From: an uncultured Oscillospiraceae bacterium
Lineage (GTDB): Bacteria > Bacillota > Clostridia > Oscillospirales > Oscillospiraceae
Assembly: GCA_934670025.1 (NCBI GenBank)
Contig: CAKUOS010000013.1
Span: forward strand, 1 to 41,911
DNA: 41,911 nt
Direction of reading: 5' to 3'
Shown: positions 9,370-16,838 of the stretch, one piece after another
Numbering within the stretch: position 1 is the stretch's first letter
How the letters are laid out: the number at the start of each line of letters is the position of its first letter
Position numbers and translations under genes: made by a program
The notes under the pieces: model-generated
Seen by the model: only the letters and a program-made list of their open reading frames with translations
The model's database searches: none
What the model was told of the DNA's origin: nothing

Positions 9370-9975
9370 TTACGGTTCGACCGTCAGTTCGCCGCCGTCG
9401 GCGAGCGTCTTTCCGTCGAGCAGCAGGAGCTTTTCCGCGAACAGCCGGGAAAAGCCGCTCAGGATCGCGGCCGAGGCGATAAGCTCCGGTGTGTCCTGCA
9501 CGGCAAGCTCCGTGACGACGTCGTGATCGAGCATCGCCGCGGCGGTCAGCTTGACCTGATCGATGAAATACTGCGCGCACAGCCGGTGCCGTGCGACGTA
9601 GGCCGTGTAGACGCGCGCCACGTCCTCCTCGGGCTGCGAGGCCGGCAGGAGCGTTTGCAGCATCGACAGCTGCAAGGTCTGCTTGAGTGTGCAGATCATG
9701 ATGAGCTCGGCGATGTGGACGCGGTAATACTTCTTTTTCCGCGGCTCGGGCAGGACTTTTGTGCGGACATAGTTGTTGATGGCCGCGGCCGTGATGGGGT
9801 GCGGCTGCTCCAGCTCGGGCGGCAGATAGCACAGATACCCGTCCAGCAGCTGCAAAACCTGATCCATATACAGGCCGAAGTCGGGGATCTGCTCCCACTG
9901 CGGCAGGCGGAAGCGTTCGAGATATTTTTCCCACCGGCGCAGCTTTGCGGCGATGAGATCGCTGTCATAGGCCAT
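9370..9975 (-). CDS. DUF1836 family protein (MerR-like helix-turn-helix)
   Basis: A 201-aa protein recognisable as DUF1836 from the block LPQWEQIPDFGLYMDQVLQL followed by ITAAAINNYVR and KYYRVHIAELIMICTLKQ. The middle block resembles the winged helix of MerR-type regulators (residues about 60-100), so DNA binding is plausible, although the family is uncharacterised. ATG 9975 has an AAAGGTG ribosome site, and a promoter with TATACT sits just upstream. It is divergent from the DegV gene, with 141 bp between the starts, and ends at a strong terminator. A role in controlling its neighbour is an inference only. Confidence 0.85.
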   Translation of the reverse strand: MAYDSDLIAAKLRRWEKYLERFRLPQWEQIPDFGLYMDQVLQLLDGYLCYLPPELEQPHPITAAAINNYVRTKVLPEPRKKKYYRVHIAELIMICTLKQTLQLSMLQTLLPASQPEEDVARVYTAYVARHRLCAQYFIDQVKLTAAAMLDHDVVTELAVQDTPELIASAAILSGFSRLFAEKLLLLDGKTLADGGELTVEP

Positions 9976-10002
9976 AGAGTTTCACACACACCTTTCGATA
10001 GA

Positions 10003-10030
10003 AGTATAGCACATAAACCATAAAATGCAA
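10003..10030 (-). promoter_or_regulatory. Promoter of the DUF1836 gene
   Basis: On the minus strand, TTGCAT (10025-10030), a 16-nt spacer and TATACT (10003-10008). It is back to back with the DegV promoter, so the two units share a regulatory region. Confidence 0.65.
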
Positions 10031-10053
10031 GCAGATCTTAACGGAATGATCGG

Positions 10054-10080
10054 TTGACTTTGAAAGAAAAATGTGATAAT
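10054..10080 (+). promoter_or_regulatory. Probable promoter of the degV-family gene
   Basis: TTGACT (10054-10059) and GATAAT (10075-10080) are separated by 15 nt, a little short; a TG at 10072-10073 may help. It lies 36 nt before the start codon. Confidence 0.5.
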
Positions 10081-10116
10081 CTAATATCGAAGATTACGTG
10101 CAAAGGAAGCAAGCCC

Positions 10117-10995
10117 ATGTTTACGATCATTACCGATACCTCCGCCAATCTGCCGGCCGATTTTTTGCAGCGCGAGCAGATCGGCGTCCTTCCGTTTACC
10201 TTCCACACCGCGTCCGGAGAGGGAATGTGCATGGATCTGGCCACGTTTGACGCAAAGGATTTCTATACCCGGATGCGTCAGGGCGAAAAGGTCACGACGT
10301 CCCAGATCCCGCCGCAGCGCTTCCTCGATATGCTGGAGCCCATGCTTGCGCGCGGCGAAGACGTGCTGTTTATCAGTATGTCCTCCGGGATCAGCGGCTC
10401 GTATGCCTCGGCGCAGATGGCCGCGCACCAGCTGCGCGGGCAGTACCCGGAAAGGAAGCTCCTTCTGGTCGACACCTACAGCGCCTCGCTCGGCGAGGGC
10501 CTGCTTGTCATGCGCGCGGCGGACTGCCGCCGCGACGGCCTGACGATCGACGAGACGTATGTGCTTTTGCGTTCGCTGCGGCATAAGATGGCCCAGATCT
10601 TCACCGTCGGCGACCTGCGCTATCTGCGCCGCACGGGCCGGCTTTCCAATATCGAGGCCGCCGTCGGCACCGTTTTGCAGATCAAGCCGCTGTTAAAGGG
10701 CGATCCGCAGGGAAAGATCGTCTGCTTCTCCAAGGTGCGCGGACGGCAGCGCGCCGTCGAGGCCATCGCCGCCTGCTATACCGCCAACGTGGTCGACGCG
10801 CAGAACCAGACCATCGGCATCGCGCACGCCGACTGCGAACCCGACGCGCAGATCCTCGCGTCCCTGCTGCGCCGCAGCGCGCATCCGCCGAAGGACATCC
10901 TGCTCGTCGATTACGAGCCGGTCACGGGCTCGCACGTCGGGCCGGGCGCGCTGGCACTGTTTTTCCTGTCGGACGAGAACGTCCGCAACATCTGA
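10117..10995 (+). CDS. DegV family fatty-acid-binding protein (FakB-like)
   Basis: A 292-aa protein with the DegV pattern: TDTSANLP at residues 6-13, SSGISGSYASAQ in the first domain, VDTYSASLGEGLL, and the LRYLRRTGRLS and KPLL segments. DegV/FakB proteins bind a fatty acid and present it to the kinase FakA, which makes acyl-phosphate for membrane lipid synthesis. No fakA is present in the window. ATG 10117 is chosen because AAAGGAAG lies about 8 nt upstream and MFTIITDTS is the usual N-terminus; an upstream in-frame extension would run through the promoter. It is a single-gene unit ending at a terminator. Which lipid it carries cannot be told from sequence. Confidence 0.93.
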   Translation: MFTIITDTSANLPADFLQREQIGVLPFTFHTASGEGMCMDLATFDAKDFYTRMRQGEKVTTSQIPPQRFLDMLEPMLARGEDVLFISMSSGISGSYASAQMAAHQLRGQYPERKLLLVDTYSASLGEGLLVMRAADCRRDGLTIDETYVLLRSLRHKMAQIFTVGDLRYLRRTGRLSNIEAAVGTVLQIKPLLKGDPQGKIVCFSKVRGRQRAVEAIAACYTANVVDAQNQTIGIAHADCEPDAQILASLLRRSAHPPKDILLVDYEPVTGSHVGPGALALFFLSDENVRNI

Positions 10996-11006
10996 ATCAC
11001 CGCCCA

Positions 11007-11048
11007 AAAGCTGCCGCGGGAGCCATGCTCCCTCCACGGCAGTTTTTT
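11007..11048 (+). terminator. Terminator of the DegV gene
   Basis: CTGCCG (11011-11016) pairs with CGGCAG (11037-11042), and inside it GGGAGC (11018-11023) pairs with GCTCCC (11027-11032). A run of six T follows. Confidence 0.85.
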
Positions 11049-11052
11049 GCGT

Positions 11053-11088
11053 AAAAAACGCCCCCGGAGCCATGTCCGGGGGCGTTTT
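11053..11088 (-). terminator. Terminator of the XRE regulator gene
   Basis: A 10-bp stem, CGCCCCCGGA (11059-11068) with TCCGGGGGCG (11075-11084), lies 3' of the leftward regulator. On the minus strand it is followed by a T run, the complement of AAAAAA at 11053-11058. Confidence 0.85.
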
Positions 11089-11095
11089 GCGCACG

Positions 11096-11521
11096 TTATG
11101 CGAGCATCGGCTCGCCGAGCTCATAGAGCGTCTGATTGAGCGCCGCGGCGTCCTGCCCGCGGCAGAGCGCGTAATAGACCGCGCTGTCGCGCCGGTTTTT
11201 GACGTAGAGCGGCGCGTAGCCGGTGAGCTTCAGCAGCTTCTGCGTGTCCTCTGCGGACAGATGCAGGCCCAGGCACAGGCACAACAGGCTGTCGCGCCCC
11301 GGACGGCGCTTTCCGGAGAAGATCTGGTAGCCGTAGATCGTGTTCAGGCCGCTGCGGCGGATGACCTCCGCACGGCTCATGCCGCACGCCGCAAGCGCCC
11401 GCTGCAAAACCTCCGCAAGCGCGGGCGTCTGCTGCGCCGGTGCGTTTTCCGATAGAAACTGGTGAAAATTCGCGCAGGCGGACAGCTCCTGTTCGAGCGC
11501 AGACGTCGTTTTTACTTGCAT
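11096..11521 (-). CDS. XRE-type helix-turn-helix regulator paired with a kinase
   Basis: A 141-aa soluble protein. Residues about 34-95 read as a lambda-repressor-like HTH: SRAEVIRRSGLNTIYGYQIF gives the recognition region, then SGKRRPGRDSLLCLCLGL and LSAEDTQKLLKLTGYAPLY. The C-terminal 40 residues (RRDSAVYYALCRGQDAAALNQ) appear family-specific. It is transcribed divergently from the kinase-like gene with only 58 bp between start codons, so both promoters share that space and an inverted repeat there is a candidate operator. GGAGG precedes the ATG. Autoregulation and control of the kinase gene are inferred from layout alone. Confidence 0.8.
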   Translation of the reverse strand: MQVKTTSALEQELSACANFHQFLSENAPAQQTPALAEVLQRALAACGMSRAEVIRRSGLNTIYGYQIFSGKRRPGRDSLLCLCLGLHLSAEDTQKLLKLTGYAPLYVKNRRDSAVYYALCRGQDAAALNQTLYELGEPMLA

Positions 11522-11579
11522 TTTGGCCTCCGTATGGTACAGTATAGGTAAATACTAACGCAAAAAACGGAGAAAATCA
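11522..11579. promoter_or_regulatory. Shared divergent promoter/operator of XRE regulator and kinase
   Basis: This 58-bp gap holds both ribosome sites, a minus-strand -10 TATACT (11541-11546) and the inverted repeat AGTAT-N6-ATACT (11541-11556) that overlaps it. The repeat is a good candidate binding site for the adjacent HTH protein. The -35 elements are weak in both directions. Confidence 0.5.
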
Positions 11580-13010
11580 ATGTTTGATCTGCAAAAATAC
11601 CTTGCCGAAACGTCGTGTACGCTCGTGCGGCCGCTCGGGAAAAAGGACGGCCTGTGGCTCATTTGCCGCGCGGACGGCGAGAAGCGCGTGCTGCGGCGCT
11701 ATGACGGAGAAAACGCGCCCGTGCAGGCGCTGTGCGGCGCAAAGATCCCGCAGCTGCCGCAGATTTATGCGTGGCGCGGCGAAGACGGCTGCACCGTCTC
11801 GCAGGAAGAATTTATCGAAGGCACGCTCCTTGCGGAGCTGCTGCGCAGAACGCTTCTGACGGAAAGCCAGACCGCGGCCGTCACGCGCGAGGTCTGTCTG
11901 GCACTCGAGGCGCTGCATACGCGCGGCTTCGTCCACCGCGACGTCAAACCGGAAAACGTCATGCTCACGCCGCAGGGCCGCGTGGTGCTGCTGGATCTCG
12001 ACGCGGCCGCGCCGGTGCTCGGCGCTCCGGACACGAACACGCGCCTGCTCGGCACGGCGGGCTATGCCGCACCGGAGCAGTTCGGCTTTGCGCGCTGCGA
12101 CGTGCGCGCGGATATTTTCGCGCTCGGCGTGATGATCAACGTCATGCGCACCGGCGCGCATCCGTCGGTGCGTCTGGCAGACGGCCGGCTCGGGCGCGTC
12201 GTGCGCCGCTGCACGCATACGAACGCCGCGCAGCGCTATGAAAGTGTCGGGGCGCTCATGAAGCAGCTGCCGCGCGCAAAACCGGCGCAGACCTGCGCGC
12301 TCTGCGGCTATACGACGCCGGGCGGCGGCTGCGCATACTGCGGCGGCACGGCAAAGCCGCAGGCGCGGCGGGGGATCTGGATCGCGGCGGCTGTGGCCGC
12401 GTGCATCGTCTCGGCCGCCGCGGGCTACGCCGCGGGACTGCAAAATCCGACGTCCGCGATGGCGCGGCCCGCGCAGGCGCAGACGGAAGAACCCGCGGCA
12501 GTCACGATCCTTGTGGGCGAGGCCGTGCCCGTCGCGGCATGGGAGCGGGACGAGATCCCGTTCACCACGCCGTTTGCGTATGATCTGGACGGCGACGGCA
12601 CGGACGAACAGTATTGCTTCGCAGTGGCCGATTACTGGCCGGGCGAACAGGATATCCAGCTTGCGCAGCGCGGTTCGCGCCGCTATAAGCCGAATGACAG
12701 CTTTACGGAGGTCTATCTGCCGGTCATCTGCCGCGAGAACGCGGACGGCACGTATTCCTCCGTCCCGGAGCTGGCGAAGCTGCTGCAAAACGCGGAAATT
12801 TCGCTCTTTTACCTCGGCGAGCGGCCGCAGGCGCTCATCTCGGCCACGCGGATGCCGGGCGCGCGCCTCGGCGTGTGGGAAGGCGGCGTCGAGGCGCAGT
12901 CGACGCTGGCGTGCGCGGGCGAGTGGATCGTCTATGCGCGCGCGGAGCTTGCCGGCCAGCCGGTGGAGGCGGCGATCCAGAAGCAGATCCGCGAAGAAAA
13001 AGACGGCTGA
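11580..13010 (+). CDS. Membrane-anchored Ser/Thr protein kinase-like receptor
   Basis: A 476-aa protein. The N-terminal 230 residues form a small protein-kinase domain with catalytic loop HRDVKPEN (119-126), a metal-binding DLD in place of DFG (139-141), and GTAGYAAPEQ (158-167) as the APE segment. The Gly-rich loop is not recognisable, and the usual beta-3 Lys is probably Arg39 (VLRRY), so activity is uncertain. A zinc ribbon (CALC 239-242, CAYC 251-254) precedes one TM helix (about 265-287). The outer domain of about 190 residues includes DLDGDGTDE, an EF-hand-like acidic loop. The plan is therefore cytosolic kinase, membrane helix, external sensor. ATG 11580 has CGGAG upstream. Divergent from the XRE gene and 87 bp before the SLH gene. 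Confidence 0.85.
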   Translation: MFDLQKYLAETSCTLVRPLGKKDGLWLICRADGEKRVLRRYDGENAPVQALCGAKIPQLPQIYAWRGEDGCTVSQEEFIEGTLLAELLRRTLLTESQTAAVTREVCLALEALHTRGFVHRDVKPENVMLTPQGRVVLLDLDAAAPVLGAPDTNTRLLGTAGYAAPEQFGFARCDVRADIFALGVMINVMRTGAHPSVRLADGRLGRVVRRCTHTNAAQRYESVGALMKQLPRAKPAQTCALCGYTTPGGGCAYCGGTAKPQARRGIWIAAAVAACIVSAAAGYAAGLQNPTSAMARPAQAQTEEPAAVTILVGEAVPVAAWERDEIPFTTPFAYDLDGDGTDEQYCFAVADYWPGEQDIQLAQRGSRRYKPNDSFTEVYLPVICRENADGTYSSVPELAKLLQNAEISLFYLGERPQALISATRMPGARLGVWEGGVEAQSTLACAGEWIVYARAELAGQPVEAAIQKQIREEKDG

Positions 13011-13043
13011 ACCCGGCAAATTAAGCGGCCCGCATAACAAAAC

Positions 13044-13110
13044 CGACTCGCTTCATGATACGATACTTCTAAGTATGAACACAAAGGAGAATGGATCATG
13101 AAGCGAGTCG
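13044..13110. repeat. Perfect 16-bp inverted repeat enclosing the SLH gene start
   Basis: CGACTCGCTTCATGAT (13044-13059) and ATCATGAAGCGAGTCG (13095-13110) are exact reverse complements separated by 35 nt. The right arm holds the start codon (13098) and codons 2-5 of the SLH gene. The ribosome site AAAGGAG (13083-13089) is in the loop, which also contains an inner ATACTT/AAGTAT hairpin (13063-13076). It could act in RNA, hiding the start, or in DNA as an operator. Confidence 0.85.
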
Positions 13111-16100
13111 TCAGTTTATTGCTCTGCGCGGTTCTGCTGCTGGGACTTCTGCCCACAGCGCTGGCGGAGGGAGATTCGAACAGTCCCATCTGGGCCGAAG
13201 CGGTGGACGGAAACGGTCAGGGCCGCGCGCAGGAGCTGCGCGTCATGTGGGGCGGCGAAACGAAGTTCCGCCTCTACGAGACGGAGGACAGCACAGAAGC
13301 GCTGACCGGCCTTAAAGAGGAGTTTTATGTTGAAAAGGGAGAATCAAAATCGCACTACCCGACGGAGGCTGAGCCCGCCGTTGTGACATGGGATGCGGAC
13401 GAAAGCTGCTACGTCCTCGACAGCTCGAAGTTCACGACGGACTGGGTCCAGCTGAGCATGACAAATGCGGACAATTCCGTCCATTATCATATCTTCGTCA
13501 TCGTCATGATCGAGGATATCGGCTGGTTCTGGGCCCGCAATCCGTCCGTCGCGTCGGCGGCCGCAGGCGGCCGCCATATCACGGCGTACTACGACGGCAC
13601 AAATGACGTCAGCGTCTATATCTCGGCCACGCACACGACGGCCGGGTTCATCGTCCCGGACGAGTTTGAGACGCCCGACGGCTTCACGTTCAAGCGCCTT
13701 TCGGACTACTGCTGGCGCGTGACGTGCAAGAAGGATGATAGCTTCAACGCGGAAACCGGCGAAAAGAAATTCGAGATCACAATGCAGCGCGCGTGGACGT
13801 CGATCTTGGAAATTGGCAGGGACTACAGCGTCACGTTCAGCAGCACCGGCAGCGAGCCGCGCGGACAGGACGCGCAGGCCCCGGATATCCTCGGCCAGCT
13901 GGCAGCGTTCGACGTGACCATCGGCCAAACGACCAAAACCTGCTACATGGGCGTCGGCGAATACGACGGCAATAAGTATAATATCCTCTCGACAAGCTCC
14001 ACCGGCATCCAGAATGACGACACGGGCGAGGTGCGCCTCGCGGTCGGCCTGTGGTGGAAGACCGGCAGCGGCGACGGCACGTATGACGTCACGCCGCTGA
14101 CGGCAGCCGAGGTCGAGGCGGTCAAAGCGCAGATCAGCGGCGAGTTCGAGTTGACGGCTGTCTGCGAGAGAAGCAACAGTGGTGAAACGTTAACGCTGGA
14201 ATCGGAAAAAGTTGCGGAAGAGGACCTCGTCGGGATGCCGTGCGAGACGATCTTCAAGCTCCCGGCCAAGGCTGCGACGTGGCGCTTCACGGCCAGCTGC
14301 GCGATGACCGACGCGGACGGCAGCAGCGAAACTTACAGCGCCTCCGGCACCATTTCCTGCACGGTCACACAGGTGATCGAATGGGATGATGAAAACGACA
14401 GCGGCAGTGTCGCGGACATCAAAAAGAGGCTGGACGATACAATTGGTGCGGGAAGACCCAACGTCCCCGGCGACTATCTGCTCGTTATCCGCCTGAACGA
14501 AACGCTGGAAGAATGGAGCGACGATCTGGCTGAAGGCGAGAACAACCCCTATCGCGGGCAGATCGAGATCCCGAAGCCCGCAGACGGCGTGAACCTCACG
14601 GTCGTCATCCGCGGTTCGGAAGATGGCACGACGCTCATCGGCGGCGTCAGCTCGGACTACGCGGCGGTCAGCGTGGAGAATATCCACTTCGTCGGCAGCG
14701 GGAAGGAGAACAAAACCTGGAAAGTTCCGGAAGAGGAATCCGACTCCAACCCCAACGCCGGTGCGATGAACTATGCATTCTACGGCAAGAGCCGGGGCAG
14801 CGCGAGAAACTGCACCTTCACCGGCTTCTACTACGCCATCGAGTGCGAAGAAGGGCTGCGCGCGTGCGGCGAGAACAATACCTTTACGGAAAACAACATC
14901 GCGTGGCACATCGGCAAGAACCACAGCAACGGCGGCAACTTCACCGCGCGCAATTGCCGGTTTGAAAACAACAAAACCGCCATTCAGGTCGAGCATTTCG
15001 ACCGCGAACCGAGCCGCTACGCGCCGACCGGCTGCGTATTCCTGGACAACGGCATGGACGTGAAAAACAGCGACCGCTGGTGGTTTATCCCCGGCAACTA
15101 TTTTGAACATGACGGCGAACCCGAGCTGTGGAGCGTCACACAGGGTGCAGGCAACACCTACGGCTATCCGATGGCGAAATACGAAAATAACGAGATCGCG
15201 CCCGATACCTATTCTTATCGGCAGCTCGACACGGAGAACGGCGACACCGTCTCCAATGCGCAGACCGCCGTCTACCGGACGCCGGCAAGCGAGCTGGACG
15301 GCAAGACGTTCCACGTCGCGGGCACCGAAGTGACCGACGCGGAGACAAACACGCAGAAGGACGTCGTCCTCGCTTCGTTCTCCTTCCCCGAAAAGGAGGA
15401 AACGGCTGTGCAGACCGCCGCCATCGCGCTGTTCGCAGCCGAACCGGAGGAAGACCGCTTCGACGCGACGGTCGACGTGCGGAAGCCCGACGCTTCGACG
15501 ATCGAATTCACCATGAACGACCCGTGCGGCAGGAACGTCGCCGTCTCGGTGCCGTGTACCTTTAAAGACGGCACGGTCAAGCTGGGCGACACGGCGCTCA
15601 CGGACGTGGAATTTGACGGCGAGACCGTCACCTTCCGGACGAAGCAGGCCGGCACCTATGTCATCACGGGCAAAACGCCCGCGCAGGAAGATCCCAAACC
15701 CGACGACGCCATCACCGGCATCATCTCGAACGTCGTGGCCTCCGGTGCGCTGCATACGGGCCTTTCCGCTTCGCAGTTCACCGATCTTGTCCCCGGCAGC
15801 TGGTATTATGACGGCGTGCGCTATGCGCTGGAAAACGGCCTGATGACCGGCGTCGGCGCGCGCACGTTCGCACCCGAGGGCAAGACCACGCGCGCCATGC
15901 TCGTGACCATCCTCTGGCGCATGGCCGGCGAACCGTATGGCAGAGTCTCGTCCTTTGCCGACGTGCAGCCCGGCAGCTGGTATGATACCGCCGTCTGCTG
16001 GGCCGCGGATAACGGCATCGTCACCGGCGTGACGGCGCAGACCTTCGCGCCCGATGCGCCCGTCACGCGCGAGCAGCTCTGCGCGATCCTTGCGCGCTTC

Positions 16101-16316
16101 GCGGCGTACCGCGGGCAGAATACCGCCGCGGCGGACACGCTTTCGGCGTTCTCCGACGGAAGCCAGACAGCGGATTATGCGAAAAACGCCGTCAACTGGG
16201 CGCTGGCACGCGGCATTGTCGCGGGCGTCGGGGCGGACCGTCTTGCGCCGCAGGACACCGCGACCCGCGCGCAGCTGGCCGTGATGCTGTACCGGTTCGC
16301 AAAAAGCGGAAATTGA
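13098..16316 (+). CDS. Secreted beta-helix protein with three C-terminal SLH domains
   Basis: A 1072-aa surface protein. Residues 1-23 are a signal peptide ending ALA. Residues about 25-430 are beta-rich and unrecognised. Residues about 480-690 look like a right-handed parallel beta-helix (pectate-lyase-like): repeated short strands with Asn ladders such as NCTFTGFYYAIEC, ENNTFTENNIAWHIG and NCRFENNKTAIQVE. After a further beta region, three SLH domains fill about 890-1072 (FTDLVPGSWYYDGVRYALENG, FADVQPGSWYDTAVCWAADNG, FSDGSQTADYAKNAVNWALARG), which anchor proteins to secondary cell-wall polymer. It may bind or cleave a polysaccharide, but no catalytic residues can be assigned. ATG 13098 follows AAAGGAG, and the start lies inside an inverted repeat. 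It is followed by a cluster of hairpins. Confidence 0.9.
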   Translation: MKRVVSLLLCAVLLLGLLPTALAEGDSNSPIWAEAVDGNGQGRAQELRVMWGGETKFRLYETEDSTEALTGLKEEFYVEKGESKSHYPTEAEPAVVTWDADESCYVLDSSKFTTDWVQLSMTNADNSVHYHIFVIVMIEDIGWFWARNPSVASAAAGGRHITAYYDGTNDVSVYISATHTTAGFIVPDEFETPDGFTFKRLSDYCWRVTCKKDDSFNAETGEKKFEITMQRAWTSILEIGRDYSVTFSSTGSEPRGQDAQAPDILGQLAAFDVTIGQTTKTCYMGVGEYDGNKYNILSTSSTGIQNDDTGEVRLAVGLWWKTGSGDGTYDVTPLTAAEVEAVKAQISGEFELTAVCERSNSGETLTLESEKVAEEDLVGMPCETIFKLPAKAATWRFTASCAMTDADGSSETYSASGTISCTVTQVIEWDDENDSGSVADIKKRLDDTIGAGRPNVPGDYLLVIRLNETLEEWSDDLAEGENNPYRGQIEIPKPADGVNLTVVIRGSEDGTTLIGGVSSDYAAVSVENIHFVGSGKENKTWKVPEEESDSNPNAGAMNYAFYGKSRGSARNCTFTGFYYAIECEEGLRACGENNTFTENNIAWHIGKNHSNGGNFTARNCRFENNKTAIQVEHFDREPSRYAPTGCVFLDNGMDVKNSDRWWFIPGNYFEHDGEPELWSVTQGAGNTYGYPMAKYENNEIAPDTYSYRQLDTENGDTVSNAQTAVYRTPASELDGKTFHVAGTEVTDAETNTQKDVVLASFSFPEKEETAVQTAAIALFAAEPEEDRFDATVDVRKPDASTIEFTMNDPCGRNVAVSVPCTFKDGTVKLGDTALTDVEFDGETVTFRTKQAGTYVITGKTPAQEDPKPDDAITGIISNVVASGALHTGLSASQFTDLVPGSWYYDGVRYALENGLMTGVGARTFAPEGKTTRAMLVTILWRMAGEPYGRVSSFADVQPGSWYDTAVCWAADNGIVTGVTAQTFAPDAPVTREQLCAILARFAAYRGQNTAAADTLSAFSDGSQTADYAKNAVNWALARGIVAGVGADRLAPQDTATRAQLAVMLYRFAKSGN

Positions 16317-16379
16317 CATTCCAGAGAGTGCTGGGAAAATATGGTAAGTCCCTCTGCCACAGAGCAGCGGGGGAAGAGT

Positions 16380-16486
16380 GAAGGGGGCAAAAAGCCCCCT
16401 TCGCGTTCAATCAAACAGTTTTTGAACTTTTTTAAGTTCAAAAAACTGGACGCAGCGTGCCGAAAAGACTTTTTCGGCACGCTGCG
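16380..16486. repeat. Cluster of three tandem hairpins
   Basis: Three stems follow the SLH gene. The first is GAAGGGGGC (16380-16388) with GCCCCCTTC (16394-16402). The second is CAGTTTTTGAACTT (16416-16429) with AAGTTCAAAAAACTG (16434-16448, one bulged A). The third is a perfect 16-bp CGCAGCGTGCCGAAAA (16451-16466) with its complement (16471-16486). None has a classic U-tract directly 3' on the plus strand. Together they may terminate transcription, or they may be a REP/MITE-like element. Confidence 0.7.
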
Positions 16487-16500
16487 GCGCATAATTTCTG

Positions 16501-16529
16501 TTGCAAACTTCGCGCGCATTGGGTATAAT
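16501..16529 (+). promoter_or_regulatory. Promoter of the DUF1858 gene
   Basis: TTGCAA (16501-16506), a 17-nt spacer and perfect TATAAT (16524-16529) lie 31 nt before the start codon. It may also serve trmK and the Nif3-like gene by read-through. Confidence 0.85.
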
Positions 16530-16560
16530 ATGTGCATATAACACACAGGAGGTCATTTTT

Positions 16561-16788
16561 ATGGCTGTCAAGATCGAAAAGTCCACCATCATCGGCGATG
16601 TTCTGGATATTGCCCCGGAGACTGCTCCGCTGTTCATGGCCATCGGTATGCACTGCCTCGGCTGCCCGTCGTCCCGCGGCGAGACCGTTGAGGAAGCCTG
16701 CATGGTCCACGGCGTCGACGCCGATGCGTTCCTTGCGCAGGTCAACCGCTTCATCGAGGCTTCCGCCGAAGCCGAAAAGGCCAAGTGA
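16561..16788 (+). CDS. DUF1858 domain protein (small Cys-containing protein)
   Basis: A 75-aa soluble protein that is essentially one DUF1858 domain: ITI-like start, GDVLDIAPETAPLFMAIGMHCLGC with a CxxC pair, then SSRGETVEEACMVHGVDADAFL. DUF1858 domains are short helical modules found alone or fused to hybrid-cluster and redox proteins; the CxxC suggests metal or redox chemistry, which is not proven. Start ATG 16561 has AGGAGG at 16547-16552 and a consensus promoter. A perfect terminator palindrome follows 12 nt after the stop, which probably makes this mainly a monocistronic transcript. Confidence 0.88.
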   Translation: MAVKIEKSTIIGDVLDIAPETAPLFMAIGMHCLGCPSSRGETVEEACMVHGVDADAFLAQVNRFIEASAEAEKAK

Positions 16789-16800
16789 TCGATCAGGAGA

Positions 16801-16828
16801 AAAAAGGCGGCCGGCCGGCCGCCTTTTT
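16801..16828. terminator. 28-nt palindromic terminator after the DUF1858 gene
   Basis: AAAAAGGCGGCCGG (16801-16814) and CCGGCCGCCTTTTT (16815-16828) form a perfect palindrome: a 12-bp GC-rich stem with flanking A and T runs. It lies between an AGGAG (16795-16799) and the start of trmK (16839). Confidence 0.85.
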
Positions 16829-16838
16829 GCGTGAAAGC

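Noticed and set aside
14190..16319. 709-codon frame antisense to the large SLH gene
   Set aside because: The sense strand holds a signal peptide, beta-helix and three SLH domains; the antisense frame has no start signal or motifs.
16785..16838. GTG start of trmK overlapping the DUF1858 stop
   Set aside because: The added 18 residues would be translated from a terminator palindrome and are not family-like; MKIPISNRL at 16839 is the normal N-terminus.
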